Assembly: GCA_934120315.1 (NCBI GenBank)
Contig: CAKOTX010000012.1
Location: forward strand, 1 to 30,321
Origin: an uncultured Clostridia bacterium
GTDB taxonomy: Bacteria > Bacillota > Clostridia > TANB77 > CAG-508
Direction: 5' to 3'
DNA length: 30,321 nucleotides
This document shows, piece after piece, positions 9,801 through 16,858 of this stretch. Within the stretch, counting starts at the first letter, position 1. Every line of letters starts with the position of its first letter. The notes under the pieces were generated by a model. It was not told the DNA's origin. It ran no database searches and worked only from the letters and a program-made list of their open reading frames with translations. A program made the translations under genes and the position numbers.

Positions 9801-10161
9801 CAACCATTGTATTTTCTGCCGTTATGCTTTCTTCTTTTATATTTTCAACAGTTGTATTTTCTGTAGTTATATTTTCTAAAGTTGAATCTGCTATAATGTC
9901 CTTTTTGATTATAATATATTTACCAACTCTTTTATCATTTGCAAACTCAGGTAATACAAGTGAAACCCCACTCTCCCCTTCGTTTGTTGCCTGGGCTATA
10001 GAGGTTTCATTACTTAATAAACCACCATTATCCTGAAAATTAATGATAATATCTTGTTTCTTACTTGCTCTTGATTTTGTAAAAATTTGCAAACCTACAA
10101 TAATCAGTATTATTAAAATAATTAAAATTAATAATTTTTTCTTTTCACTCGTTTTTTTCAT
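6844..10161 (-). CDS. Giant beta-helix surface protein, N-terminal part (before the frameshift)
   Basis: As read, the frame codes 1105 residues. It starts with a Lys-rich segment and a strong hydrophobic helix (~9-25), so the protein is exported and either anchored or processed. A Glu/Thr-rich low-complexity stretch follows (~90-135), then beta-rich regions, an Ig-like region (~380-560), a GFNGWKT-type stretch resembling Listeria-Bacteroides repeats (~595-645), and NVIFVSSAGSS...GKTPNSP (~650), the usual opening of a parallel beta-helix. Glycine-rich rungs begin near residue ~930. The last 12 residues (QRRCYRKADSYI) do not fit the repeat pattern, while another frame continues it. The ATG has GGAG 10 nt upstream and lies 15 nt after the coiled-coil gene, so the two are co-transcribed. 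Confidence 0.75.
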   Translation of the reverse strand: MKKTSEKKKLLILIILIILIIVGLQIFTKSRASKKQDIIINFQDNGGLLSNETSIAQATNEGESGVSLVLPEFANDKRVGKYIIIKKDIIADSTLENITTENTTVENIKEESITAENTMVESSTVETVEMQPGEKIYLTQEEIEKSQIDLKVEYDIIEIKEEKLYNKKLIYSEGKNNLLTVLGYMPVDTNLEVIEADITNVQEEIYNNYGDKEIIANYGVKLISSEKEYDPSEYKQKLTIEISTDNNQIEILEVDSNKVQKVANVKINEGIASFETEEIKTYLILQSKSEVMTIAEETGSDEASTNDETTGNDAIAVATVVGEEAKFKIDDYDKDKNYYLGLNYTENNSKENTGKYTESNLKDVTINYYGYDYDLTEFTKPEEYDVSLNATAQRTATGSISTSQTGWGWNKTTYYSRTDTVTITVSGLNALKQQYPNFKADSTWTLEAQIPNNNFSNYYYADGTASANSGVSVSLGTNTITVTGDDSSSLLTNGDTCTFTFKVTFRTTNRNYINNTSFTTLTVNSFKTTVTVGDYTPYGTISDTEQQTLVSYRKCIPVDSNGNISVELIDNPFMNRPLERGFNGWKTNNSKYSSSINTNTNTFVQTLKTNVNNIKDSSGNYVIDLYTDWAEANVIFVSSAGSSTNSGKTPNSPINNNWTNINNKINSNIKTCTKASNREVNIIVLMQGTLDINGLTEPSTPYTLTSLYDGKNYGSTNTYLSAGSSNAIIDSDLQLDYIYIYSNVSYLSSRTSTDGTSSVAPCIYGNMYNLRIGRGIKSTNSSNCSLAQIQGGYYNHNSSEYKLVVESGIYHTIQLYRAGGGTGANTSTTANGTMVIGNDIDRRDNNNENLKFYNRISSRTNTSTNNPYTRNNADAIAINMNIKSGTIGVDYFNSASTSDSSERNYAGVYIGGHGQTGYDKSDRYLLIEGGNIANVIGGLNVGSDDMYKTYMYIKDGNIINITGGAGYTHTYGDRIIQVTGGCIKYSISGGSNGVAASSTSNNGQLTGNSLIYVGGDAHIGASYTTDTIGNKQITETDTNLVLYGVNAGSVCGGANGNENYAGQTDSSYIIIDKNATIHNNVFGGGNYGIIGSSQRRCYRKADSYI

Positions 10162-10176
10162 TTAAAATCTCCAGTT

Positions 10177-11757
10177 TTATTGTATATTTAACACTTGCTT
10201 TATCTCTATAAGTTCTCCTATTTTCTTAATATCTAATCCAAGTATTTTTAGATTGTAATTAACTTCAATATTTTCTAATATCTTTATTAGTCCATTTAAT
10301 TTTTTTTCGTCTAAATCATCTTTATCTATATTAAAGTTTAACAATTTATATCTGTCTTTTATTATCATTGCAATATCATTTTCTTCTAAAATTGTTAGAT
10401 TATTTATAATATTGATATATGGATTTTTTAAGAATAGTTTTAATTCATCTATTAATCTATCAATTTTGTCTTGTGTTATTGTACTATTATTTTCGATTAT
10501 GCATTTTGTTAAATAATTGTAATATGAACTTGCTAACTCCAAAGTTTCATATATTGTAGAGTCCTCTCTTACAATAGAATAGATTCTATTGTAAAATTTA
10601 TTTAATTCCATTTCTTTATATGCATTTATAGCTTCTGCAGTAATTTGTTTTTGCTCTGGTGTTTGTTTTAATTTTTTCGTTGTTTTCTTAAATATTCCTT
10701 TTCTCGTTGCTTTTTTGTTTATTTTTTTTATTTTCTTTTCTATGTCTTCTACTTTCTTTTTTGCTTCTTTATAAGAATTTTTATATTTTTCTTTTTCTTT
10801 ATAATATTTTTGTATATCTTTTATTATAAATTCAAATTTCAAATAGTTTCTGTATTCATATAAACTTCTTAAAAATTCTTTTATTCCTTTTTGTACATCT
10901 TCATTCATGAATTCTTCATCAGATAATTCTGGCAATAACTTTGAATAATTGCTTTTTATTTTTTCTTCTTCAAAATCTGCAACATTAAGTTTTTGATTTA
11001 GGAAATCATCTAAAATTTGTTTTTTATCACGCTCGATTTCTTTGTCTCTTTTTATCACTTTTTGTTCATACATTTTTTTTATATCTTCTCTCTTTTTCTC
11101 GTATTGTCTTATTATGTTATTTTTCTCTTTCTCAAAATATTTATCTATATCGTTCTCATTTTTCATATATATTTTTCTTAAGTTTAATTCTATATGAATT
11201 ATTATGTCTGAACACTTCCAATAAACTTCTTCAAATTTTTGTTGTAATTTTTTTGCTTTTTTATCTCCTTTAGTTTTATCATCAAAAAATGTTTCCATGT
11301 ATTGAGATACAAATATACTGTAATTAAAATCTGATAATTTTAGTTTAATTCCAACTTCTTCAAATTTTTGTATTGCTAGATAAATTTGTTCATTTATATC
11401 TTCTAAATTTCCTTTATAATATTTATCAATTTTATATATTATTTTATCTAACCCCATTTTTTCATATGATGTTTGTTGTTCATTCAATATTAATAAAATT
11501 TTCTCTATTTTATTTAATTCTGCATTTATTTTATTTATTTCAGGATTATTTTCTATACTTATTGCAATTTGATATCTTTTATTCATTTCTTTAGTTATCT
11601 TATTATTTAAATTGCTATATTCATTTTTTAATTCTTTTATTTTTTCTGAATATTTTTTAATATTTTTTTTGTTATTTTTCGGCATTGTTTTTAAGATTTC
11701 TTTTTCTGCTTCTATTTTTTCTATTATTTCATTAGTTTTCTTGTTAGCATTTTTCAT
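10177..11757 (-). CDS. Lys/Glu-rich coiled-coil protein of unknown function
   Basis: This 526-residue protein has no signal peptide and no membrane segment. Heptad-like, charged helices cover ~1-95, ~205-265 and ~300-355, with a more globular C-terminal half (~380-526). No enzyme motif is visible. It resembles no family I can name; a cytoplasmic scaffold is the neutral reading. It is the first gene of the unit that continues into the giant surface protein, signal peptidase and degenerate peptidase. The ATG start has GGAGG at 9 nt and a plausible promoter upstream. Confidence 0.7.
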   Translation of the reverse strand: MKNANKKTNEIIEKIEAEKEILKTMPKNNKKNIKKYSEKIKELKNEYSNLNNKITKEMNKRYQIAISIENNPEINKINAELNKIEKILLILNEQQTSYEKMGLDKIIYKIDKYYKGNLEDINEQIYLAIQKFEEVGIKLKLSDFNYSIFVSQYMETFFDDKTKGDKKAKKLQQKFEEVYWKCSDIIIHIELNLRKIYMKNENDIDKYFEKEKNNIIRQYEKKREDIKKMYEQKVIKRDKEIERDKKQILDDFLNQKLNVADFEEEKIKSNYSKLLPELSDEEFMNEDVQKGIKEFLRSLYEYRNYLKFEFIIKDIQKYYKEKEKYKNSYKEAKKKVEDIEKKIKKINKKATRKGIFKKTTKKLKQTPEQKQITAEAINAYKEMELNKFYNRIYSIVREDSTIYETLELASSYYNYLTKCIIENNSTITQDKIDRLIDELKLFLKNPYINIINNLTILEENDIAMIIKDRYKLLNFNIDKDDLDEKKLNGLIKILENIEVNYNLKILGLDIKKIGELIEIKQVLNIQ

Positions 11758-11787
11758 CTACTTTTTCCTCCAATATTTAACAATTTT

Positions 11788-11816
11788 ATCTTATCATATC
11801 TTGTAGAAAAAGTCCA
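11788..11816 (-). promoter_or_regulatory. Putative SigA promoter of the coiled-coil/giant-protein unit
   Basis: On the minus strand TGGACT (11811-11816) and TAAGAT (11788-11793) are separated by 17 nt, downstream of the preceding gene's terminator. The -35 box is one substitution from TTGACT. A GGAGG site and the ATG at 11757 follow. Confidence 0.45.
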
Positions 11817-11828
11817 TGCTATTCAACA

Positions 11829-11858
11829 AAAAAAGAACAGTTTTTGCTGTTCTTTTTT
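11829..11858. terminator. Hairpin terminator of the major TasA-like gene
   Basis: A 12-bp perfect stem (11829-11840 with 11847-11858) has a 6-nt loop and begins 8 nt after the stop of the gene at 11866. On the minus strand the GC-containing core (CTGTTC) runs into seven U. It separates the highly expressed subunit gene from the downstream operon and is nearly symmetric. Confidence 0.85.
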
Positions 11859-11865
11859 GTTATTT

Positions 11866-12933
11866 TTAATTATTATCAATTGTAAATTGTAAGTTATAAG
11901 AAATGTCTGTTCCAGATGCATTGTTTTCGCAATCAACATCTTGTCCTTCTATCCACATATATACTCTAATTTTTGTTACACCAGCTGATAATGCGAATAT
12001 TTTTTGTTCAGCTGGAGAGTCAGTGGTTCCAGGAGTACCATCAGAATTTAGCATTTCACCTTCTGCACTTGCATATGTTACATAATCTGGTGCAATAGTT
12101 GCAAAATTATCTCCCTCTGTATATGAATCTTTTAATAATGTTTCTGTTGCAAATGCTTTTTTTATTCCAGCATATGTAACTTTATTAGTTATAGCTCCAT
12201 CTGTTGTTAAAGATTTTAAGTTATAGTTGTTAGAAGCATGATTTACAGCAGCTGAAGTATGTAAGTTAGCATTTGGTTCCCAAATATAAACTGTTTTTCC
12301 TGCTTCCAAGAATGATTTTGCACCTTTTAAAGCTGTCATGTCAGTTGTTGCAGCACCTGCATCTACATTTCCTTCTACACAGAAAGCAACACGTGAAGCT
12401 TGTTTTATTCCATTATCTGCACTTGAATCTTTTTTAACAACTTTTGAACCATTTGTCATTTTTAATTTAGTATCAGCTGTAACTCTTAAGAAAATATCAA
12501 ATGAAACAAATTTAGGTGTTACATCACCTGCTGCAGGTTCAGTTTCTGCTGTCGCAGTTAAAACATCTTTTCCCTTATTATCCCCAGTTTCTGCTGACTC
12601 TACTTTTCCATAATACATCTTCATGTATCCTGTATTTGCATCAATTTCACCAACTGTAGAAACTGGTTCCATTGAGGTTGGTAACTGATTTGCATTTCCA
12701 GCATAAGCATTTGTTGTTATATCAGCGTTTGTTATTATTGATTTCCAATCAACTGCATTTGTTGAAATTTGCAAACCATTTTTTGCCTCAATATTTACGT
12801 CTATTGATTCAACTGTTACTGTTTGGTTTGCAGTAAACCATGCATAAGTTGAAGCAATTAGTACTATTAACAATAAAATTAATAATAGTATTGACAATTT
12901 TAAATTGCTTTTTTTCTTTTGATTTTTACTCAT
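11866..12933 (-). CDS. Major TasA-like (SipW-dependent) fibre subunit
   Basis: This 355-residue secreted protein has a basic N-terminus, a hydrophobic segment at ~13-28 and the junction STYAWFTAN at 28-36, the pattern of SipW-type signal peptides (TasA has TWAAFND). The mature part is rich in Ala, Thr, Asn and Asp with predicted beta strands, consistent with the TasA/camelysin type, which forms extracellular fibres. Codon use and composition differ from its neighbours (more GCA/GCT Ala, GGT Gly, less AT), as for a very highly expressed gene. It has its own consensus promoter and strong terminator. GAGGG lies 5 nt before the ATG. Processing by one of the nearby S26B peptidases is inferred. The exact family was not tested by a profile. 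Confidence 0.78.
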   Translation of the reverse strand: MSKNQKKKSNLKLSILLLILLLIVLIASTYAWFTANQTVTVESIDVNIEAKNGLQISTNAVDWKSIITNADITTNAYAGNANQLPTSMEPVSTVGEIDANTGYMKMYYGKVESAETGDNKGKDVLTATAETEPAAGDVTPKFVSFDIFLRVTADTKLKMTNGSKVVKKDSSADNGIKQASRVAFCVEGNVDAGAATTDMTALKGAKSFLEAGKTVYIWEPNANLHTSAAVNHASNNYNLKSLTTDGAITNKVTYAGIKKAFATETLLKDSYTEGDNFATIAPDYVTYASAEGEMLNSDGTPGTTDSPAEQKIFALSAGVTKIRVYMWIEGQDVDCENNASGTDISYNLQFTIDNN

Positions 12934-12989
12934 TTTTACCCTCTCTTCTGTTCATTATATTTGAACTAAATTATTTTCATTATGTACTT

Positions 12990-13018
12990 AGTATAAATAA
13001 TTTTTCGAAACATGTCAA
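12990..13018 (-). promoter_or_regulatory. Strong SigA promoter of the major TasA-like gene
   Basis: On the minus strand TTGACA (13013-13018) and TATACT (12990-12995) are separated by exactly 17 nt. The predicted leader is ~50 nt. This is among the best matches to consensus in the window and fits a highly expressed structural gene. Confidence 0.85.
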
Positions 13019-13032
13019 TACATCTTTAAAGA

Positions 13033-13101
13033 ATGTAATGTAATTGTAACATTTTTCCGTTTTTGTAATTTTTGTGTAATATTGTTGCAATATTTGTAAT
13101 A
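13033..13101. promoter_or_regulatory. Cluster of TGTAAT repeats and a short inverted repeat upstream of the major-subunit promoter
   Basis: TGTAAT occurs five times within ~70 bp, all in the same orientation on the + strand, and the inverted repeat AATATTG-TTG-CAATATT lies at 13078-13094. The cluster begins ~15 bp upstream of the -35 box. Such clustering fits sites for a transcription regulator, but the AT-rich background makes chance copies likely. Confidence 0.35.
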
Positions 13102-13104
13102 TTT

Positions 13105-13824
13105 TTAACCTTCTGTGATATGTTCCTCAGTTATATCCATATGCATTTTCATTTCTCCTCCAATTAGCGAATCATCACATTCAGTGTCATCTCCCTCCAA
13201 ATATACAACGATAGTAAATTTATCTATTTCTCCTGGTTGCATTCCTTGTCTATTTTCTAATGCAATTTCTGTGTCTGATTTAAATTTTTCAGTGCCCTCT
13301 TCTGGTTCTCCTGTTGTTCTATTGGCTTGAGCATATATCTTTTGTTCACCATTATGGTATACCATTATCCTTATTGCTCTGTCTACATTTCTTATTACCT
13401 CATCTATCATAATAGAATACCAATAGTTTATAGGATCACTTCCCTTGTTTTCCAAATAAAATGTGTATGCCAAATAATCTTCTCCATTATGACTTCCATC
13501 TGCCTCATCATTTAAATTATCTGGTAACCATTTTACAGATATATTATCCATAAATTCTACTTTTGTTGCTTTAAGTATTTTTCTTTCTTCTCTATTTTCT
13601 ATACTCTCATACATTACTAGTCCACTTTTTTTGGCAAAACTAGGATCTAAAGATACTGTAAAATAACCTGTTTCATATACTATTCTCAAAATAAAATATA
13701 TGATTATCAAAAATACTATCATCATAAGTAAACCTGTTTTTATCACTCTTATTTTTCTATCTCTTTCTCGTATTTTTTCCGAATTTAATTTAATTTTTTC
13801 TTTATTTACTTCTTTCTTTTTCAC
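13105..13824 (-). CDS. Single-pass membrane protein with TasA/camelysin-like ectodomain
   Basis: This 239-residue protein has a very basic cytoplasmic N-terminus (~1-28), one membrane helix (~29-50) and an extracellular domain of ~185 residues. The ectodomain includes VKWLPDN, YTFYLENKG and a QPGEIDKFTIVVYL stretch, the latter two being common in TasA/camelysin-type beta sandwiches. The junction after the helix is ETGYFTVS, not the usual A-x-[FY], so cleavage is uncertain and the protein may stay anchored as a fibre base. The start is GTG at 13824 with AAAGGAAG upstream. It is transcribed just before, but separately from, the major subunit. Confidence 0.6.
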   Translation of the reverse strand: MKKKEVNKEKIKLNSEKIRERDRKIRVIKTGLLMMIVFLIIIYFILRIVYETGYFTVSLDPSFAKKSGLVMYESIENREERKILKATKVEFMDNISVKWLPDNLNDEADGSHNGEDYLAYTFYLENKGSDPINYWYSIMIDEVIRNVDRAIRIMVYHNGEQKIYAQANRTTGEPEEGTEKFKSDTEIALENRQGMQPGEIDKFTIVVYLEGDDTECDDSLIGGEMKMHMDITEEHITEG

Positions 13825-13860
13825 GTTTTTCTTCCTTTCTTATAAGATATACTTAGGCTA

Positions 13861-13889
13861 TTGATTTATAAAACAATTTGTGATAAACT
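13861..13889 (+). promoter_or_regulatory. Putative SigA promoter of the + strand TasA-like gene
   Basis: TTGATT (13861-13866) and TAAACT (13884-13889) are separated by 17 nt, 26 nt before the ATG at 13916. The divergent gene at 13824 must start transcription within the same ~90-bp gap, so the two could be co-regulated. Confidence 0.55.
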
Positions 13890-13915
13890 AAGAAAAAATA
13901 CAAAAGAGGTATATT

Positions 13916-14509
13916 ATGAAAAATCACAAAAAAATTATATTATTTTTAATTGGAATATGCTTTTTTATCGTTTTTGTTACAATTGTTCAAATATATGCCA
14001 AATACCTTTCAACTACCCAAGGAATCTCTTCATTAACAATAGCGAATTGGAATATTTTAGTAAATGACTCATCTATAAAAAGCAATACTGATATATCCAA
14101 CTCAATTGTTCCAGTATTTCCTGGTACAGAACATATAGCTGAAAACATTATTGCTCCAACAGCAGAAGGATATTTTGACTTAAATTTAGATTTCACTCAT
14201 GCTGATGTTTCATTCAAATATGAAATCACATTAGCCGCAGATGAAAATAGTAGTGTAACAGATTTAGTAGCAACTGGTTACTCTATTGATGGTAGCGAAA
14301 AAATAAATTTTGAAAATTATAATGATCCAATAACCGAAATCATACCATTATCAAGTGAATCTAAAACAAGAAAAATACGAGTTTACATTATGTGGAATGA
14401 TAATGCTGATTCTCAAACTATGAATAATGATGCTGACACTTTATCTACTACTTCTGAAAATCCTGCACTTTTCCATGTTAATATTTCATTTACACAAATA
14501 ACAGACTAA
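13916..14509 (+). CDS. TasA-like secreted protein
   Basis: This 197-residue protein has a basic start, a hydrophobic helix (~6-24) and the junction IYAKYLSTTQG (~26-36), a SipW-type cleavage site. An ANWNILVND motif (~43-51) matches the W-[ND]-[IV] strand found in its paralogues at 21440 and 14506. The remainder is Asp/Asn/Ser-rich and ends in FTQITD. It is the only complete gene of the surface locus on the + strand, converging on the ten-gene operon, and both share a terminator. AGAGG precedes the ATG by 6 nt. It is probably a minor or alternative fibre subunit. Confidence 0.7.
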   Translation: MKNHKKIILFLIGICFFIVFVTIVQIYAKYLSTTQGISSLTIANWNILVNDSSIKSNTDISNSIVPVFPGTEHIAENIIAPTAEGYFDLNLDFTHADVSFKYEITLAADENSSVTDLVATGYSIDGSEKINFENYNDPITEIIPLSSESKTRKIRVYIMWNDNADSQTMNNDADTLSTTSENPALFHVNISFTQITD

Positions 14510-14527
14510 TTATTGTCTGTTATTTGT
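14494..14527. terminator. Bidirectional terminator embedded in both coding ends
   Basis: A perfect 13-bp inverted repeat (14494-14506 with 14515-14527, 8-nt loop) covers the stop codons of the two convergent genes, which overlap by 4 nt. Both arms are translated: the + gene ends QITD and the minus gene ends QITDNN. Confidence 0.8.
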
Positions 14528-15105
14528 TTTGCTTCTAATTCCAATTGTATCACTATACTTTTTTTATCTTTATTTAACTCATAATATTCATAAGCTTTAT
14601 TTCCCCATAATGTATCTTTTTCATCGTCACCAGATTCATACGGCCATTTTACACTTATTGTAAACTTCCCATCTCCTGTTCCTTGAATTAATTCGCTATC
14701 ATCTTTTTCTATATTAATTTTGAATGGATATTCTGTTTCGATTTTATTTTGAAGAGATTCACTTGTCATATCTTCATCCACAATATATTGTGTATCTAAA
14801 ACTCTTATTTCTTTAATCTTATAACTTAGCTGTGCTCTCATTTCTCCTTTATTTTTTACAGTAATTTCTTTTACATAATCATCCATTCCTGGATATAATC
14901 TTTCCACTTCAATAATTATATTGGTTGTTGTTACTTCTTCACCTGTTGCAAATTCTACATTCCAAGAAGAAATATGAACAGATATCTCTGTTGCTACTTT
15001 AGTTGCATATATAAACCAAGCATATGTATTAAAAATAATTAGTAAAATTAATATTAATATATTTCTTATTTTTACTTTTTTAATTATTCTTACTATCTTT
15101 TCCAT
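14506..15105 (-). CDS. TasA-like secreted protein with YAWF junction
   Basis: The product is 199 residues from the ATG at 15105. I chose this start over the Met codons at 15132-15123 because AAGGA lies 5 nt before it. A basic N-terminus and hydrophobic helix (~12-28) are followed by NTYAWFIYAT, a SipW-type cleavage junction, then SSWNVEFATGE, the Trp-containing first strand shared with its paralogues. ERLYPGMDDYVKEITVKNKG resembles the PG-D strand region of TasA/camelysin proteins, where a conserved Pro-Gly precedes a strand and an N-x-G turn. It is the last gene of the ten-gene operon and overlaps the preceding intact signal peptidase by 26 nt, so that peptidase probably processes it. Confidence 0.75.
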   Translation of the reverse strand: MEKIVRIIKKVKIRNILILILLIIFNTYAWFIYATKVATEISVHISSWNVEFATGEEVTTTNIIIEVERLYPGMDDYVKEITVKNKGEMRAQLSYKIKEIRVLDTQYIVDEDMTSESLQNKIETEYPFKINIEKDDSELIQGTGDGKFTISVKWPYESGDDEKDTLWGNKAYEYYELNKDKKSIVIQLELEAKQITDNN

Positions 15106-15655
15106 CAATTTCCTTTTCCTCATCTTCATCATTTGCTGTTAAAGATTTAAATATTTTATAAATAATTAGAGCTGTTGGAATAAAAATAACAAAATAAAAT
15201 ATATACATATTCTTTAACATTCTATCTAGAAAACTTAATATTTTTATTTTATATATTATCTTTCCATATATTTGTGTTTGATCTATTTCCGGATCTTGTT
15301 CATCATTTGCAACACCTTTTGTAATTATTTTATAATTTCCATCCTCTTTTTTTTCTATTGATATTACTCTATGTGTTACAGTTTTACCTTTAAAAGAATT
15401 TTTTTCTCCAACATATGTAATATCATCTCCAACTTTTATGTCTTCTGGTTTTATCTCTTTAGATATTAGAACATCCCCAACATTATAAACTGGCACCATA
15501 CTTCCTGTTGCAACAGAAAATAATCTATAGCCTCCTATTGTTACTGTATTGTTTGTAGCTCTTTGTAATATAACTATTACTAACATTAGTACTACAATTA
15601 TAAATAACAAAATATACAAAATATTCCCTAATAATTTTAATTTTCTTTTCACCAT
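15080..15655 (-). CDS. Signal peptidase I, SipW/ER type (S26B), intact
   Basis: This 191-residue protein has a membrane helix at ~8-30, Ser52 in VATGSMVPVYNVGD, His95 in VTHRV, and acidic residues in KGVANDEQD (~113-121). A second helix lies near 145-170 and an acidic/Lys tail follows. Use of His, not Lys, places it in the SipW/ER class. AAGGAG lies 5 nt before the ATG. It starts 10 nt after the DUF2357-like gene and overlaps the TasA-like gene at 15105. The N-x-D acidic box is less canonical than in the other two intact copies (VANDE for DANNSE), so a different substrate preference is possible. Confidence 0.88.
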   Translation of the reverse strand: MVKRKLKLLGNILYILLFIIVVLMLVIVILQRATNNTVTIGGYRLFSVATGSMVPVYNVGDVLISKEIKPEDIKVGDDITYVGEKNSFKGKTVTHRVISIEKKEDGNYKIITKGVANDEQDPEIDQTQIYGKIIYKIKILSFLDRMLKNMYIFYFVIFIPTALIIYKIFKSLTANDEDEEKEIDGKDSKNN

Positions 15656-15665
15656 TTGTTCTCCT

Positions 15666-16841
15666 TTACTTTTTTTCTATTTGTTCTTCATATTTTTCAA
15701 TCTGTTTTTTAAATATTTGCTGAATTTCTTTTATTATTTCAATTTTCTTATATTTTATAACTTCATATTTTTCGGCTATCATTTGAAGTAACTGTTGTTC
15801 AGCACTATTAGTTCCATTTACATTTTCTGTTTCATCATTATTTTCCATGTCAACTATCTTTTCTATCATTTGTTCAACCATTTTTTCCTTTAATTCTTCA
15901 TATGTTATCTCATTTTCTACTTTGTCTTCATCTATTGTTTTCATCGCTAAATATTGTAACAGAAAAGTTTCGTCTATATATTGTTTTAGTTCTCCTTGAT
16001 CATTGTAATTTTTGTCTTCATCTGCATTTTCCAATCCCATTTCATCAAAATTTTCTCTTAAATATGACCATAACTTCATTGCATATTGGAAATTAACGTT
16101 CTTTAAAACAACATTAGTTTTTCTGATTGGCTCTTTAACCAATGTTATATGTAATTTATCTATAACTTTGTATGGTTCAGCATTTGATACAATATCAAGT
16201 TTATTTTTTACCGCTTGAATTCTATCTAAAATCACTTGATTTTTATCTTTAGATTCATCACCATTAGGATCTATTTCTGAATTTAATTTAACCTGCACAT
16301 TTACTTTTTCGTCTTTTACTTCTGATGTTGCATTATACTCCAATTTTGTACTATTTTTATCTTCGTCATCTTGCTCATTTTCTGTATTTATACTTTTTAA
16401 TAATTCATCTGTCTTCTTTTTTATAAAAAGCCTTGTGTTTTGAACTAATGTATATATTAGTCTATTTTCATATGTATTATAACTTTCTTCTTTTCTAACA
16501 TTTAAAAGCTTTGAAGGTGTAACATCTCCTGTTTTTTCATCAATAGTTTGAATTAAATTTGTATTTTTAGATAAGTGTTTTATTGTTTCTACCGTTACTT
16601 TTTTTGTTTGCTCTATTTTCACTAATTCTTCTTCATTTACAATAAAACGATTTGGCTTTCTAAAAATATTATCTATATATGGAATTGTATTTTCAATTAC
16701 ATCAAGCCATTCTGTATCTTTAGAAGCTATTTTTCTTTTTGTTTCTACTCGTAATGTTGAGTTAGTCTTTTCTTGAAATTCTTTTACACTGTTGCTTTTT
16801 CCACTTTTCTCGTATAATTCTATTACTCCTAAATTATCCAA
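15666..16841 (-). CDS. Unknown partner of the McrB-like ATPase (possibly DUF2357/McrC-like)
   Basis: This 391-residue soluble protein has no signal or membrane segment. The segment ESYNTYENRLIYTLV (~120-134) resembles the conserved E-N-R box of DUF2357-type proteins that accompany McrB-like ATPases, and the preceding KLLNVRKEE also fits that pattern. An acidic low-complexity insert (~155-205) and a Glu/Lys-rich C-terminal coiled coil (~310-391) follow. I find no PD-(D/E)XK nuclease motif, so if it is related to McrC the nuclease part is missing. The start is TTG with GGAGG 6 nt upstream, 17 nt after the ATPase stop. The family call is from memory of motifs and needs a profile search; the operon pairing is solid. 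Confidence 0.5.
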   Translation of the reverse strand: MDNLGVIELYEKSGKSNSVKEFQEKTNSTLRVETKRKIASKDTEWLDVIENTIPYIDNIFRKPNRFIVNEEELVKIEQTKKVTVETIKHLSKNTNLIQTIDEKTGDVTPSKLLNVRKEESYNTYENRLIYTLVQNTRLFIKKKTDELLKSINTENEQDDEDKNSTKLEYNATSEVKDEKVNVQVKLNSEIDPNGDESKDKNQVILDRIQAVKNKLDIVSNAEPYKVIDKLHITLVKEPIRKTNVVLKNVNFQYAMKLWSYLRENFDEMGLENADEDKNYNDQGELKQYIDETFLLQYLAMKTIDEDKVENEITYEELKEKMVEQMIEKIVDMENNDETENVNGTNSAEQQLLQMIAEKYEVIKYKKIEIIKEIQQIFKKQIEKYEEQIEKK

Positions 16842-16858
16842 GTTTTTCCTCCTTTTAA

